The translations under genes were made by a program, and so were the position numbers. Below the pieces are notes generated by a model. It was given only the letters and a program-made list of their open reading frames with translations, searched no databases and was not told the DNA's origin. From positions 1-64,000 of the forward strand of contig NZ_FZPJ01000009.1 in the NCBI RefSeq assembly GCF_900198605.1: DNA of 64,000 bases. The letters run 5' to 3'. Shown here one piece after another: positions 8,856 to 17,165 of this stretch (positions within the stretch are counted from its first letter, which is position 1; every line of letters starts with the position of its first letter). This stretch comes from Helicobacter mesocricetorum. Lineage in GTDB: Bacteria > Campylobacterota > Campylobacteria > Campylobacterales > Helicobacteraceae.

Positions 8856-9584
8856 TTAATGTGTAAGAATCTTGCTTAAAAAGAGCTGTGTTCGCTCATT
8901 TTTGGGATTCTCAAAAAAGCTTTTAGGAGTATCAGATTCTATAATTGCTCCATTTTCCATAAATATAACCCTATCAGCGACTTCTTTAGCAAAACCCATT
9001 TCGTGAGTTACTATAACCATTGTCGTGCCTTTTTCGTGAGAAATTTCTCTCATTACATCTAATACTTCTTGCACTGTTTCTGGGTCTAGTGCAGAAGTTG
9101 GCTCATCAAAGAGGATGATTTTCTTTTGGGTGCAAAGACTTCTTGCGATTGCTACTCTTTGTTGTTGCCCCCCACTAAGTGTGGCTGGATATACATTTGC
9201 CTTTTCTTGTAGTCCCACTACCTTAAGGTATTTATAGGCAATCTCTTCTGCTTCTTTTTTGCTCTTTTTTTGGATTTTCATAGGAGCAAGAGTGAGGTTT
9301 CGTAATACGCTCATATGCGGATAAAGGTTGAAATGCTGAAAAACCATTGCGCAATACTTACGACAAATAGTAAGCTTTGTTTTATGGGTAAGCTCGATTC
9401 CATTAACAATAACGCTTCCCGAACTTACTTCTTCTAAGCCATTCATACAACGAATCGTTGTGCTTTTACCGCTTCCACTTGGACCTATGATAACGAGTTT
9501 TTCACCTTCATTGACTGCTAAATTAATATTTTTTAACACTTGGTGCTTACCATAAAATTTATTTACATTTTTAAGCTCAATCAA
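8856..9584 (-). CDS. pebC: PebC amino-acid ABC transporter ATPase
   Basis: ATPase of the Asp/Glu importer, 242 residues. Walker [10 protein letters not shown] lies at residues 34-42, the signature LSGGQQQR near residue 137, Walker B ILFDEP near 158, and the switch His in VTHEMG. It begins with TTG (9584), supported by AGAGG six bases upstream and by agreement with the N-terminus of C. jejuni PebC (MIELKNVNK). It is the first gene of the operon; a TATAAT lies on the minus strand at 9673-9678, giving a leader of roughly 80 nt. Confidence 0.93.
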   Translation of the reverse strand: MIELKNVNKFYGKHQVLKNINLAVNEGEKLVIIGPSGSGKSTTIRCMNGLEEVSSGSVIVNGIELTHKTKLTICRKYCAMVFQHFNLYPHMSVLRNLTLAPMKIQKKSKKEAEEIAYKYLKVVGLQEKANVYPATLSGGQQQRVAIARSLCTQKKIILFDEPTSALDPETVQEVLDVMREISHEKGTTMVIVTHEMGFAKEVADRVIFMENGAIIESDTPKSFFENPKNERTQLFLSKILTH

Positions 9585-10115
9585 GATAGACCTCTTTTGA
9601 TGAATACAAATTATCTTTACATAGGGTTCATTCTAAGAAAAAAAATTTAAAAAAAACTTAATATCTTAAGGTATTATAAGAAAAGCTATTTATATGTTAC
9701 TCATAATGATTAAGCAGGTGGAATGATTTGGGGGTAGGGGGTGGATAGTTATTTCACTTCTCTTATTTTGAAGTTTAATAATACTAAGATAGTATATTAT
9801 TTAAAGAATATTGATGAAACTTAAGTTTATCTAAAATATCTATTTATGGTAGTTTTTAAAGATTCTCATTAAATTTTATTTTCTGGATTAGGTATATCTT
9901 AATAAAAGAGATAGAAATCTTGGATGAGGATTTGCGTTTATAGCAAATACAAAATATGTTTTTCATAGATTAAATTCACCTTATATTAATCTTTTTGATA
10001 ATTAGTATATGTTTTTGTGCTGTCATTAGAATATCTTTCAGATTTTTTTAAAATTGTTTAAATATAATTATAATAATAGTTATTATATATAATTTTAGTA
10101 TTAAGTTGGTTACAG
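9585..10115. other. Intergenic region between the divergent peb and metal-uptake operons
   Basis: About 530 nt of very AT-rich sequence without a credible gene. It holds a minus-strand -10 for pebC (9673-9678), a small hairpin with 6-bp arms ATTTGC/GCAAAT (9930-9948), two G-runs near 9730-9742, and the operator of the metal-uptake operon at its right end. The sequence ATAATGAT near 9706 resembles a single Fur half-site. Nothing indicates a lost coding sequence. Confidence 0.6.
10063..10087 (+). promoter_or_regulatory. Fur-box-like palindrome overlapping a TATAAT box; also fits a NikR site
   Basis: A perfect inverted repeat with 8-bp arms (TATAATAA/TTATTATA, 3-nt spacer) spans 10069-10087 and matches 14 of 19 bases of the E. 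coli Fur consensus. A TATAAT box at 10063-10068 abuts it, so a bound regulator would cover the transcription start. The stretch 10063-10087 also reads TATAATT-N11-TATTATA, one base from the H. pylori NikR consensus TATWATT-N11-AATWATA. The following operon encodes metal or chelate uptake, so repression by Fe-Fur or Ni-NikR is likely; the sequence does not decide which. Confidence 0.7.
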
Positions 10116-10793
10116 ATGATTGATTATAGCAATATCAGCTCTAGCATTGATTTTATCAAATATTACGGGGGGATTTGTGTTTTGGATACACAGCAAGATT
10201 CTTCTATGGATTTTGGGCTAAAAGATAGTATGTATCAAAATGTTTTTATTAATGTGGATGCGTATGAGGGATTAGAATCTGCTTTTTTGGGAGATTCTTT
10301 GAAGGAGGGGTTTAAAATAATTCTTATTCCAAGTGGAATCGATCAGGTTTTGCTCTATCATCATAAAGAGGTGATTGCGAAATTTTTAGATAAGGGTGGG
10401 ATTTTGCTTAGTTTTACGCAAAATTATAAAGAGTGGCTACCCGGAAACTCTTTGTATATCGTTAGTGAGATTCCTCTTAAAAGTAGAAGGATTTTAACTT
10501 GCAAACATCCTATCACTAGAGGTGTGAAAGATTATGATATTACTTATAGGAGAGGGGTTTGTGGGTTTTTTTCTCGCGGATATTTTAATCCCCCTAAAAA
10601 TGCAGAGATTTTTTTAAAGGATAATGCTGATTGTTGCGTGGGGTATATTGATAGAGATTCTACAAATGGAATGATTCTTAGCACTGCGGGGGCGGATTTG
10701 TTTGGCTATGGGCTTTTTGAGCAAAGCACAGCTAAAAGGCTTGGGCTAAATCTTTTAATCTATCTTGCAAAGATTGTAAAGGAGAGGTTTTGA
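10116..10793 (+). CDS. Class I amidotransferase-like (ThuA/DJ-1-like fold) protein, function unknown
   Basis: Not recognised as a named family. The 225 residues have no signal peptide, so it is probably cytoplasmic. The region KIILIPSGID...FLDKGGILLSF (about residues 67-98) follows the beta-alpha pattern of class I amidotransferase-like domains, but the nucleophile cysteine expected just after the GG turn is absent (SFTQ instead). A second half contains HPITRGV and STAGADLFGYG. It is the first gene behind the Fur/NikR-like operator and overlaps the next gene by 4 nt. Its position suggests handling of the imported metal or chelate inside the cell, perhaps as a non-catalytic sensor or scaffold. 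The fold is an inference. Confidence 0.55.
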   Translation: MIDYSNISSSIDFIKYYGGICVLDTQQDSSMDFGLKDSMYQNVFINVDAYEGLESAFLGDSLKEGFKIILIPSGIDQVLLYHHKEVIAKFLDKGGILLSFTQNYKEWLPGNSLYIVSEIPLKSRRILTCKHPITRGVKDYDITYRRGVCGFFSRGYFNPPKNAEIFLKDNADCCVGYIDRDSTNGMILSTAGADLFGYGLFEQSTAKRLGLNLLIYLAKIVKERF

Positions 10794-11404
10794 AAAAGGC
10801 GATTATTGTAGGTGGGAGTTTTTATCATCACTATTTGTTTCAAGCTTGTGAGGGGAGATTCAATACTATTTTTAATCATAAGATTTATTTGCCAGATCTC
10901 TACAAAGAGGATTTAAGTAGTTTTGATTGCGTAGTGATAAGCTCTAGGTTAAACCCTAAGTTTTTAATGCAAAATGCTAACAAATTCTTGGAATATATCG
11001 ATAATGGAGGGCATATTGTTTTATTAGGTGGGGCTGAAGTGGAGTTTTTGCCTCATTTGCATTATCAAAGCTCTGAAGTGAATTTTTGGTGGTGGGTGCA
11101 TAAGGGGGCAGATTTGCCAATGTGTGCCTTAAGGGAGGAGGATAGTATTTGGAAGTTTTTAAGGGTTGATGAGTGCAAATGGCATTATCACGGAGTGTTT
11201 AAAGAAAATGAAAAATATGAAAAAATCTTAGTCAATGAAATTGGGGAGGCGATTATTTGCAAGAGTCATCATTTTAAAGGGAATCTTTATTTAACTTCCC
11301 TTGATCCTGATTTTCACATAGGGCAGGGGTTTATGCCTGTTACCATTCCCTTTTTGGATAAATATATGCAGTGGATAGAATCGGATATTTTGGGGACAAA
11401 ATGA
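10790..11404 (+). CDS. Second amidotransferase-like protein, function unknown
   Basis: 204 residues, cytoplasmic by lack of a signal peptide. It starts KKAIIVGGSFYHH, like the first strand of a flavodoxin or amidotransferase fold, and contains FDCVVISS...YIDNGGHIVLLGG (about residues 43-80), mirroring the preceding protein; again no cysteine follows the GG turn. Notable are a tryptophan cluster (FWWWVHKGADLP) and several histidines (HYH, SHHF, DPDFH) that could bind a metal or an aromatic ligand. It overlaps both neighbours by ATGA, so it is translated with them. Probably a diverged partner of the upstream protein. No function can be assigned. Confidence 0.55.
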   Translation: MKKAIIVGGSFYHHYLFQACEGRFNTIFNHKIYLPDLYKEDLSSFDCVVISSRLNPKFLMQNANKFLEYIDNGGHIVLLGGAEVEFLPHLHYQSSEVNFWWWVHKGADLPMCALREEDSIWKFLRVDECKWHYHGVFKENEKYEKILVNEIGEAIICKSHHFKGNLYLTSLDPDFHIGQGFMPVTIPFLDKYMQWIESDILGTK

Positions 11405-12369
11405 AAAAGATTCTAGCGTTTTCTATACTTTTGGCATTACCTTTGTTTGCTGAAGTGAAAGTAGCGGTTTTTGGCGGATTGTGGCCTATGCCGGTGATTT
11501 TGAGTTTCTTAACAGATGCAAAAATTGTTTATATGCCAAAAGCCTCTGTCAATGCGGCAAAGTATTCAGTTGTTGCGGAGCTAAAGCCGGAGTTTTTGGA
11601 GATTCCTTATGGGAGTAATGAAAACATTGAGGAGCTGTTGGGGTTGGATGCGGATGTGTATATGTGCCATATAGCAGATATGAAGCTCTATACCCAGCTT
11701 CAAAAGGCAAATAAAGAGGTGATAAGCTTCCCCGTCAATGTGGAGAATTATAATCTCAAAAAAGCCCTGCAAGTGTGGCTAGAGGGTGTGGGGAAGTATT
11801 TTGACATTGCTTTAAAGCAAAAGGAGATTTTAGAGGATATTACGCAAGTAGAGGAGTTTATCGCAAATCGCACTCAAGATTCTCAAGCACAAGATTCTCA
11901 AGCAAAAGTAATGATTTTAAAATCCCTAAATCATAATCAGATTACTCTAGGAGGGAGGGATTATTTAATCGAAAAAAGTGGAGGGGAAAATGTTTTTAAA
12001 TCCTCTAATGATGGTCTTGTGAATCTTGAGATGATTTATAAACTCGACCCGGATGTGATTTTTATCACTAATTTTACAGATACGCAAGAAAAAGATTTAT
12101 TGCAGTCCAAAGAATGGCAGAGATTAAAAGCAGTGAAGGAAAAAAGAGTGCATAAGCTCCCCTTAGCGACTTATCGCCCTTATGCGCCAAGTCTTGATAT
12201 TGCGCCTACCTTGCTTTTTATGGCAAAGAAAACCTATCCATCTTTATTTGGAGATATATCCTTAGAGGATACTTTTAAAAAGCATTTTTTGAAATTTTAT
12301 GGAATCCCTCTTACCCAAAAGCAAGTAGAGTTAATTTTAAAGCCTGATTTTAGGGCTGGGATTATTTAG
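11401..12369 (+). CDS. Periplasmic metal/chelate-binding protein of an ABC importer, copy 1
   Basis: Class III (FecB/BtuF/CeuE-like) substrate-binding protein, 322 residues. The signal peptide ends LPLFA (residue 17). ATG 11401 overlaps the upstream stop; the frame is open to 11371, but that would spoil the signal peptide. The core has VKVAVFGGLWPMP at the mature N-terminus, an LDPDVIF strand and a C-terminal KLPLATYRPYAPSLD block shared with the next gene. A 15-bp tandem duplication (11875-11904) adds QDSQA twice between the lobes. It serves the FecCD/FecE-type transporter downstream. Iron chelate, heme, corrinoid and nickel/cobalt complexes are all possible ligands. Confidence 0.8.
   Translation: MKKILAFSILLALPLFAEVKVAVFGGLWPMPVILSFLTDAKIVYMPKASVNAAKYSVVAELKPEFLEIPYGSNENIEELLGLDADVYMCHIADMKLYTQLQKANKEVISFPVNVENYNLKKALQVWLEGVGKYFDIALKQKEILEDITQVEEFIANRTQDSQAQDSQAKVMILKSLNHNQITLGGRDYLIEKSGGENVFKSSNDGLVNLEMIYKLDPDVIFITNFTDTQEKDLLQSKEWQRLKAVKEKRVHKLPLATYRPYAPSLDIAPTLLFMAKKTYPSLFGDISLEDTFKKHFLKFYGIPLTQKQVELILKPDFRAGII
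11875..11904. repeat. Tandem 15-bp repeat, two copies
   Basis: Two perfect copies of CAAGATTCTCAAGCA in frame, encoding QDSQAQDSQA in the interlobe region of the first binding protein. The unit is a multiple of three, so copy-number change would alter length without breaking the gene. The paralogue has no equivalent. Confidence 0.85.
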
Positions 12370-12382
12370 TAAAAGGAATAAG

Positions 12383-13351
12383 ATGTTAAAGATTATTGTA
12401 TTGCTTTGTGGAGTATTTTTAAGCTTTACTCTTGCCACACAATCTCATAAAGTGGCAGTTATAGGGCTTTGGCCACTTCCCTCATTATTAGCATTTTGGA
12501 GTGATGCGAAGCTAGTTTATATCCCAAAAACCTCTTATAATGTTATGCAAAACTCTATTAATGAAAAGTATTTTCCGCAGTATAAAGAGGCAAGAATTGG
12601 CAATAATGAAAATTTAGAAGAGTTGTTGGCTATGGATGTGGATATTTATATTTGTGGCTTTGCAAATCTTAAAATTTGTGGCGGGTTAAAGAATGCTGGG
12701 GTAAAAGTCATAGAACTTAGCACCAATATAGAAAATCATAATTCTAAAAAGACTTTAGAGCATTGGCTAGTGGAGTTGCAACCCTATTTTTCTATTTATG
12801 AAAAAAATCAAAAGCTTTTGCATTCTATTACCCAAATAGAGGAATTTATCGAGAAAAAAACAAAGAATCTCAAAAAACCTAAAGTGTTAATCATCCACCG
12901 ATTTGAAAAAGATAATATCTCAACAGGATATTTTTCTGATTATCTTATTGGCTTTAGCGGAGGCGAGAATCCTTTGGGTTATCGGGATTTAAAGAGTATT
13001 GGCGTAGAAGAGATTTATAACCTTAATCCTGATGTGATTTATATTTCTAACTTTACCCCCTTATCCCCTCAAGAGTTTATGAAAAAGAAAGAATATAAGA
13101 GTTTAGAGGCTGTTAGGCAAAATAGGGTTTATAAGCTCCCCCTAGCGACTTATCGTCCCTTTGCGCCAAGTCTTGAGTTAGGACCTGTATTGTTGTTTTT
13201 AGCCAAGCATAACCATCCAGAGGTTTTTAAGGATTTGGATATGAGAAAAATCTTTAAAGACTATTTTTATGAGTTTTATGAGATTGCCTTAGAGGAAAAA
13301 GAGTTGGATTTAATTTTAAATCCTAATGTCAAAACAGGAATCCATTATTAA
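12383..13351 (+). CDS. Periplasmic metal/chelate-binding protein of an ABC importer, copy 2
   Basis: Tandem paralogue of the preceding gene with the same length (322 residues). The signal peptide ends TLA. Shared blocks include GLWPLPSLLAFWSDAKLVY, NENLEELLAMDVDIY and KLPLATYRPFAPSLE. The pocket regions differ (PKTSYNVMQNS against PKASVNAAKYS), so the two copies may bind related but distinct complexes, or one may exchange ligand with the receptor. The gap of 13 nt to copy 1 and 9 nt to the receptor gene places it firmly in the operon. Tandem CeuE-type paralogues are also known in H. pylori (HP1561/HP1562), where nickel has been implicated. Confidence 0.8.
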   Translation: MLKIIVLLCGVFLSFTLATQSHKVAVIGLWPLPSLLAFWSDAKLVYIPKTSYNVMQNSINEKYFPQYKEARIGNNENLEELLAMDVDIYICGFANLKICGGLKNAGVKVIELSTNIENHNSKKTLEHWLVELQPYFSIYEKNQKLLHSITQIEEFIEKKTKNLKKPKVLIIHRFEKDNISTGYFSDYLIGFSGGENPLGYRDLKSIGVEEIYNLNPDVIYISNFTPLSPQEFMKKKEYKSLEAVRQNRVYKLPLATYRPFAPSLELGPVLLFLAKHNHPEVFKDLDMRKIFKDYFYEFYEIALEEKELDLILNPNVKTGIHY

Positions 13352-13360
13352 GGAGTTAAA

Positions 13361-15442
13361 ATGAAAAAATATATCGTGTTATTATTGGGTATCAGTGCTT
13401 TGGTTGCTAATGATAAAGTTATTTTGGATAAAGCTAGTATTTCTGGGGAGAGTTTCCAAGAGGTTGCTTGGGAGTTGTTAGAGTATCAATCACAAATGCC
13501 TACTAAAAATGTGAGTCTTATTGGAGAAAAACAGCTTTTAGAATCTAGCAGTGGAAGTGGAGGGATTCAAAGTATTTTAGAGAGGATTGCGGGCATAACT
13601 TATGCAAGGACTTCAGGATTAGGAGGGAATATAAGCATTAGGGGGCAAAACACGCGTAATGGGCGATCTATTGTCGCCATAGATGGTGTTAGAGTGAATG
13701 GTAGGACAGAGCTAGAGTTTGATATGATTGATCCTTTGGCGATTCAAAGTATTGAGATTATTCGCGGGGCTGCTTCTTCTATGTATGGCTCTAATGCGAT
13801 GAATGGGGTGATAAACTTTAAGACTAGGCGATGGATGGGGGATGTTTCTGCTCCTTTTAAAATGGATGCAAAAATCCGAGGAGTAGAGGTAGCTAGTGTC
13901 AATAATGCCTTTGGAGGGAGAGCGGAAGTCTTAGGCGGCGGTGATGGCTGGGATGTTTTGGTGGGCTTAACAGGGAGGAAGGCGTCAGATTTTAGAACCC
14001 CAGCAGGAATTGCTAAGGAATCTAAGTATCATTCCTATGGCACAGATTTTAATATAGGCTATACCAAAAATGCCATTCGCTATTATTTATCGGGGAAATA
14101 TTATAGTGTTAGTAACCACGAAGCTAATGGGTTATTTAGTCGTCCGGGGAGTTCTTATGGCTTTACAATGTCTGAAGATCCCTTAAGAGAAATCTACTTA
14201 AAAATGGGGGTGGAAGCCTATGAGTTAGCAGGTTTTGCCGATAAGATGGATTGGTATGCTTACTGGAGGAGGTGGGATACAGATATTTATAATCAGCTTC
14301 CTAATGGGCAGTATCGGCATAGAAAGGTTTATAATAATAACTATGTGGGAGGGAGATTAAACTTGGATAAAACCTACAAATCCCATTCTTTGAGCTATGG
14401 GATTGATGTTTGGAGTTCTATTTCTCCCACACAGCTAAGGGATGAGGTGATAAGACCCAATCCTAGAGTGATACTTAATTCAAGGGATACTTATCAAGTC
14501 TCCATTGCCCCTTATATCAAAGATGATTATTACTTAAATGAGGCTTGGATTCTCTCTGGTTCTTTGCGGTATGATTATTATAAGATGAAAATAGGTAAAA
14601 AGAAATCGACAACAGAGAGGATGGATACTACTCTTGAGACGACTAGATTTTTAGATTCTCATTCGACGATGACCACAGGGGCTTTAACAGGAAATCTAGG
14701 GGCTACTTATTTTATCAATGATAAATTTTCCCTAAACGCAAATATCTCTCAAGATTTCAAATCTCAAGGCACTACGGGAATGTTTCCTGACTATGGGGCT
14801 TCCATTCAAACCCTTGCAAATTTGGATTTAAAGCCAGAAACCGGACAAACCTATGAGATAGGTGCTAAATTTGCCGATAAAAACCATTATAGCTCTTTGA
14901 ATTTTTATCGCACGAATTATACGGATATGATAGCCTTACAAAGCCTTAATGCAACTACCCAACAATACCAAAATATAGGAAAAGCTTATGTTCAAGGGAT
15001 TGAGCTAGAAAGTGTGCATCGCTTTTTGGAGAAGTGGAATCTCCAATTAGTAGGAGCTTATACTTATGGACAAGACAAAACCGCTAATAAGCCTTTAGCT
15101 TATATTGCTCCTTTTAGTGGAAGTTTAAGTTTAGGATATGATTTTCTCTGGGGGAGTTTGAGCTGGATTCAAAGGCTTTATCTAGGTAAAAAGAGAATTA
15201 ATAATACCCAAGAGAGGGAGAGTAAAACTTATACGATGAGTGATATTAAAGCAGTGATGAATTTAGGGTATTTTAAGAAAGACTTTAAAGATATGGAGAT
15301 GATTGTTGGTGTGGAGAATCTCTTTAATACCAAAGGAAGGAATCCTGCCACCCAAGAAAACATAAATTATAATAGGGCTTTAACCAATCCCCTCTTAGAA
15401 CCCGGAATCAACGCATTTATGAAGTTTGCGTATAAATACTAA
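13361..15442 (+). CDS. TonB-dependent outer-membrane receptor
   Basis: Outer-membrane gated channel, 693 residues. The signal peptide ends ALVA. A plug domain of about residues 45-155 has the typical blocks SILERIAGITYAR, ISIRGQNTRNGRSIVAIDGVRV and IEIIRGAASSMYGSNAMNGVINF. A 22-strand barrel follows and ends in the aromatic sequence KFAYKY expected for insertion by Bam. It feeds the two periplasmic binding proteins encoded just upstream. Receptors of this general type in Helicobacter take up iron complexes (FecA, FrpB) or nickel (NikH of H. mustelae); the ligand is not evident. No exbB, exbD or tonB gene is in the window. Confidence 0.93.
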   Translation: MKKYIVLLLGISALVANDKVILDKASISGESFQEVAWELLEYQSQMPTKNVSLIGEKQLLESSSGSGGIQSILERIAGITYARTSGLGGNISIRGQNTRNGRSIVAIDGVRVNGRTELEFDMIDPLAIQSIEIIRGAASSMYGSNAMNGVINFKTRRWMGDVSAPFKMDAKIRGVEVASVNNAFGGRAEVLGGGDGWDVLVGLTGRKASDFRTPAGIAKESKYHSYGTDFNIGYTKNAIRYYLSGKYYSVSNHEANGLFSRPGSSYGFTMSEDPLREIYLKMGVEAYELAGFADKMDWYAYWRRWDTDIYNQLPNGQYRHRKVYNNNYVGGRLNLDKTYKSHSLSYGIDVWSSISPTQLRDEVIRPNPRVILNSRDTYQVSIAPYIKDDYYLNEAWILSGSLRYDYYKMKIGKKKSTTERMDTTLETTRFLDSHSTMTTGALTGNLGATYFINDKFSLNANISQDFKSQGTTGMFPDYGASIQTLANLDLKPETGQTYEIGAKFADKNHYSSLNFYRTNYTDMIALQSLNATTQQYQNIGKAYVQGIELESVHRFLEKWNLQLVGAYTYGQDKTANKPLAYIAPFSGSLSLGYDFLWGSLSWIQRLYLGKKRINNTQERESKTYTMSDIKAVMNLGYFKKDFKDMEMIVGVENLFNTKGRNPATQENINYNRALTNPLLEPGINAFMKFAYKY

Positions 15443-16422
15443 TGAAATATCTATTGCTTTTATGCGTTTTGGCATTGCTTAGTTTTTTTGTTCTAGGTGT
15501 TGGACGCTATCCCTTAGAGTATCGACAGATTTTAGAAGTTTTATTCTCTCCTTGGGCTACGACTCTTGATGAGAGGTTGCGTTATATTATCCTTGAAGTG
15601 CGTTTGCCACGCATTATCTTAGCTATTTTTGTGGGGGCATCTTTGGGGATTTGTGGAGCTTCTTTTCAAAGCATTTTTAGGAATCCTCTAGCTTCTCCAG
15701 ATATTTTAGGCGTGGCAAGTGGGGCTGGGTTTGGAGCTGCTTTGGCAATCCTTTTGGGGTTGAATATTTATTTTTTAACCCTCTTTGCCTTTGCTTTTGG
15801 GATTTTGACTCTAATTTTAGTGTTGCTTATTGTGAGGGATTCTAATAATAGAATTATGATTATCTTAGGCGGTATCATTATTTCTGCTCTTTTTCAGAGT
15901 TTTATCTCGCTTTTAAAGTATATTGCAGACCCTCAAGATGCCTTACCGGCAATGACTTATTGGTTGCTTGGCTCTTTAAATGTCAGTGATTTTCATCAGT
16001 TAATCTTTTGTTGTTTGGGAATGCTTTTTGGCGGGATTATTATTTTTGTGTATCGTTGGAAGCATAATCTTTTAATGCTTGATGACAATGAAGCAAAAAG
16101 CTTAGGATTGAATATTAGAAGTTTAAGAATAGGCTTAATCTTCGCCTCTACGCTAATGGTATCGTGTGTGGTGAGTATTTGTGGGATTATTGGCTGGGTT
16201 GGTTTAATCATTCCCCATATTGCAAGAATGATTGGGGGTAGTAATATGAGTTCGGTTATGTCCCTTAGTTTAGTGCTTGGTGCAATTTTTATGTTGGTTA
16301 TTGATACTTTAAGCAGATCCCTAAGCTCTGAAGAGATTCCTATCTCTATCTTAGGTGCCGTTATTGGGGCTTTGTTTTTTATTGTGATACTTTATCGTTT
16401 TAAAGGAGTGATGAAATTATGA
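15442..16422 (+). CDS. FecCD-family ABC transporter permease
   Basis: Inner-membrane permease for iron chelates, cobalamin or similar ligands, 326 residues with 9-10 helices. Family blocks are RLPRIILAIFVGASLGICGASFQ near the N-terminus, NPLASPDILGVASGAGFGA, and GWVGLIIPHIARMIGG near residue 250. The start overlaps the receptor stop (TAATG) and the end overlaps the ATPase gene, so the three are co-translated. One permease gene is present, so the channel is presumably a homodimer as in BtuC. Confidence 0.93.
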   Translation: MKYLLLLCVLALLSFFVLGVGRYPLEYRQILEVLFSPWATTLDERLRYIILEVRLPRIILAIFVGASLGICGASFQSIFRNPLASPDILGVASGAGFGAALAILLGLNIYFLTLFAFAFGILTLILVLLIVRDSNNRIMIILGGIIISALFQSFISLLKYIADPQDALPAMTYWLLGSLNVSDFHQLIFCCLGMLFGGIIIFVYRWKHNLLMLDDNEAKSLGLNIRSLRIGLIFASTLMVSCVVSICGIIGWVGLIIPHIARMIGGSNMSSVMSLSLVLGAIFMLVIDTLSRSLSSEEIPISILGAVIGALFFIVILYRFKGVMKL

Positions 16423-17162
16423 GTTTGTTTCGTGTAGAAAATGGAGCCTTTTATCGTAATAAAAAAGTGATTTTTGAAAAAATAGATTTTGAAGTTAATG
16501 GTGGTGAGATATTGGCAATACTTGGGTGTAATGGGGTTGGAAAAACAACTTTGATTCAGTGTTGTATGGGGTTTTTGAAATGGAAAGAGGGGGGAAGTTA
16601 TTTGCAAGATAAAGCCATTTTAAGTATGGATTCTAAGGAATTATTTTCAAAAATTGGCTTTATTCCTCAAGCCAAGAATTTTAATATCGGTTTATCTGTG
16701 TTTGATATGGTGTTGTTAGGTTGCAATGCTAAGATAGATTTTAACCCTAAAAAAGAGCATTGTTTGAGGGTGGAAAAAATATTACAAGAAGTTGGGATAA
16801 TACATTTAAAGGATAAAACTTGCGATGCCTTAAGTGGAGGTGAATTGCAGATGGTTATTTTTGCTAGAGCTTTAGTAAATGATCCTTTGGTGGTAGTTTT
16901 AGATGAGCCAGAATCTCATTTAGATTTTCACAATCAGCATAAAATTTTAGAGATTTTAAAGCTTTTAAAGCATAGGGGTAAGGGGATAATTATTAATACG
17001 CACTATCCGCAAAATGCCCAAATGTTAGCGGATAAAGTTCTTATTATGCACAAAAATCAAGAATATCTCTTGGGGGATAATAGGCTTTTAACTAAGAAGC
17101 AGTTAGCTAGAAGCTTTGAGGTAGAGGTTGGGTTTTTTGATTATCTTGCAATGGCGATGTAA
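16419..17162 (+). CDS. FecE/BtuD-family ABC transporter ATPase
   Basis: ATPase driving the FecCD-type permease, 247 residues. Walker A GCNGVGKTT lies at residues 36-44, the signature LSGGELQM near 140, Walker B VVVLDEPESHLD near 160, and the switch region has TH (NTHYPQN). It overlaps the permease gene by 4 nt and ends the operon 3 nt from the convergent der gene, with no room for a separate terminator. Its substrate is that of the whole operon and remains open. Confidence 0.92.
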   Translation: MSLFRVENGAFYRNKKVIFEKIDFEVNGGEILAILGCNGVGKTTLIQCCMGFLKWKEGGSYLQDKAILSMDSKELFSKIGFIPQAKNFNIGLSVFDMVLLGCNAKIDFNPKKEHCLRVEKILQEVGIIHLKDKTCDALSGGELQMVIFARALVNDPLVVVLDEPESHLDFHNQHKILEILKLLKHRGKGIIINTHYPQNAQMLADKVLIMHKNQEYLLGDNRLLTKKQLARSFEVEVGFFDYLAMAM

Positions 17163-17165
17163 GGG

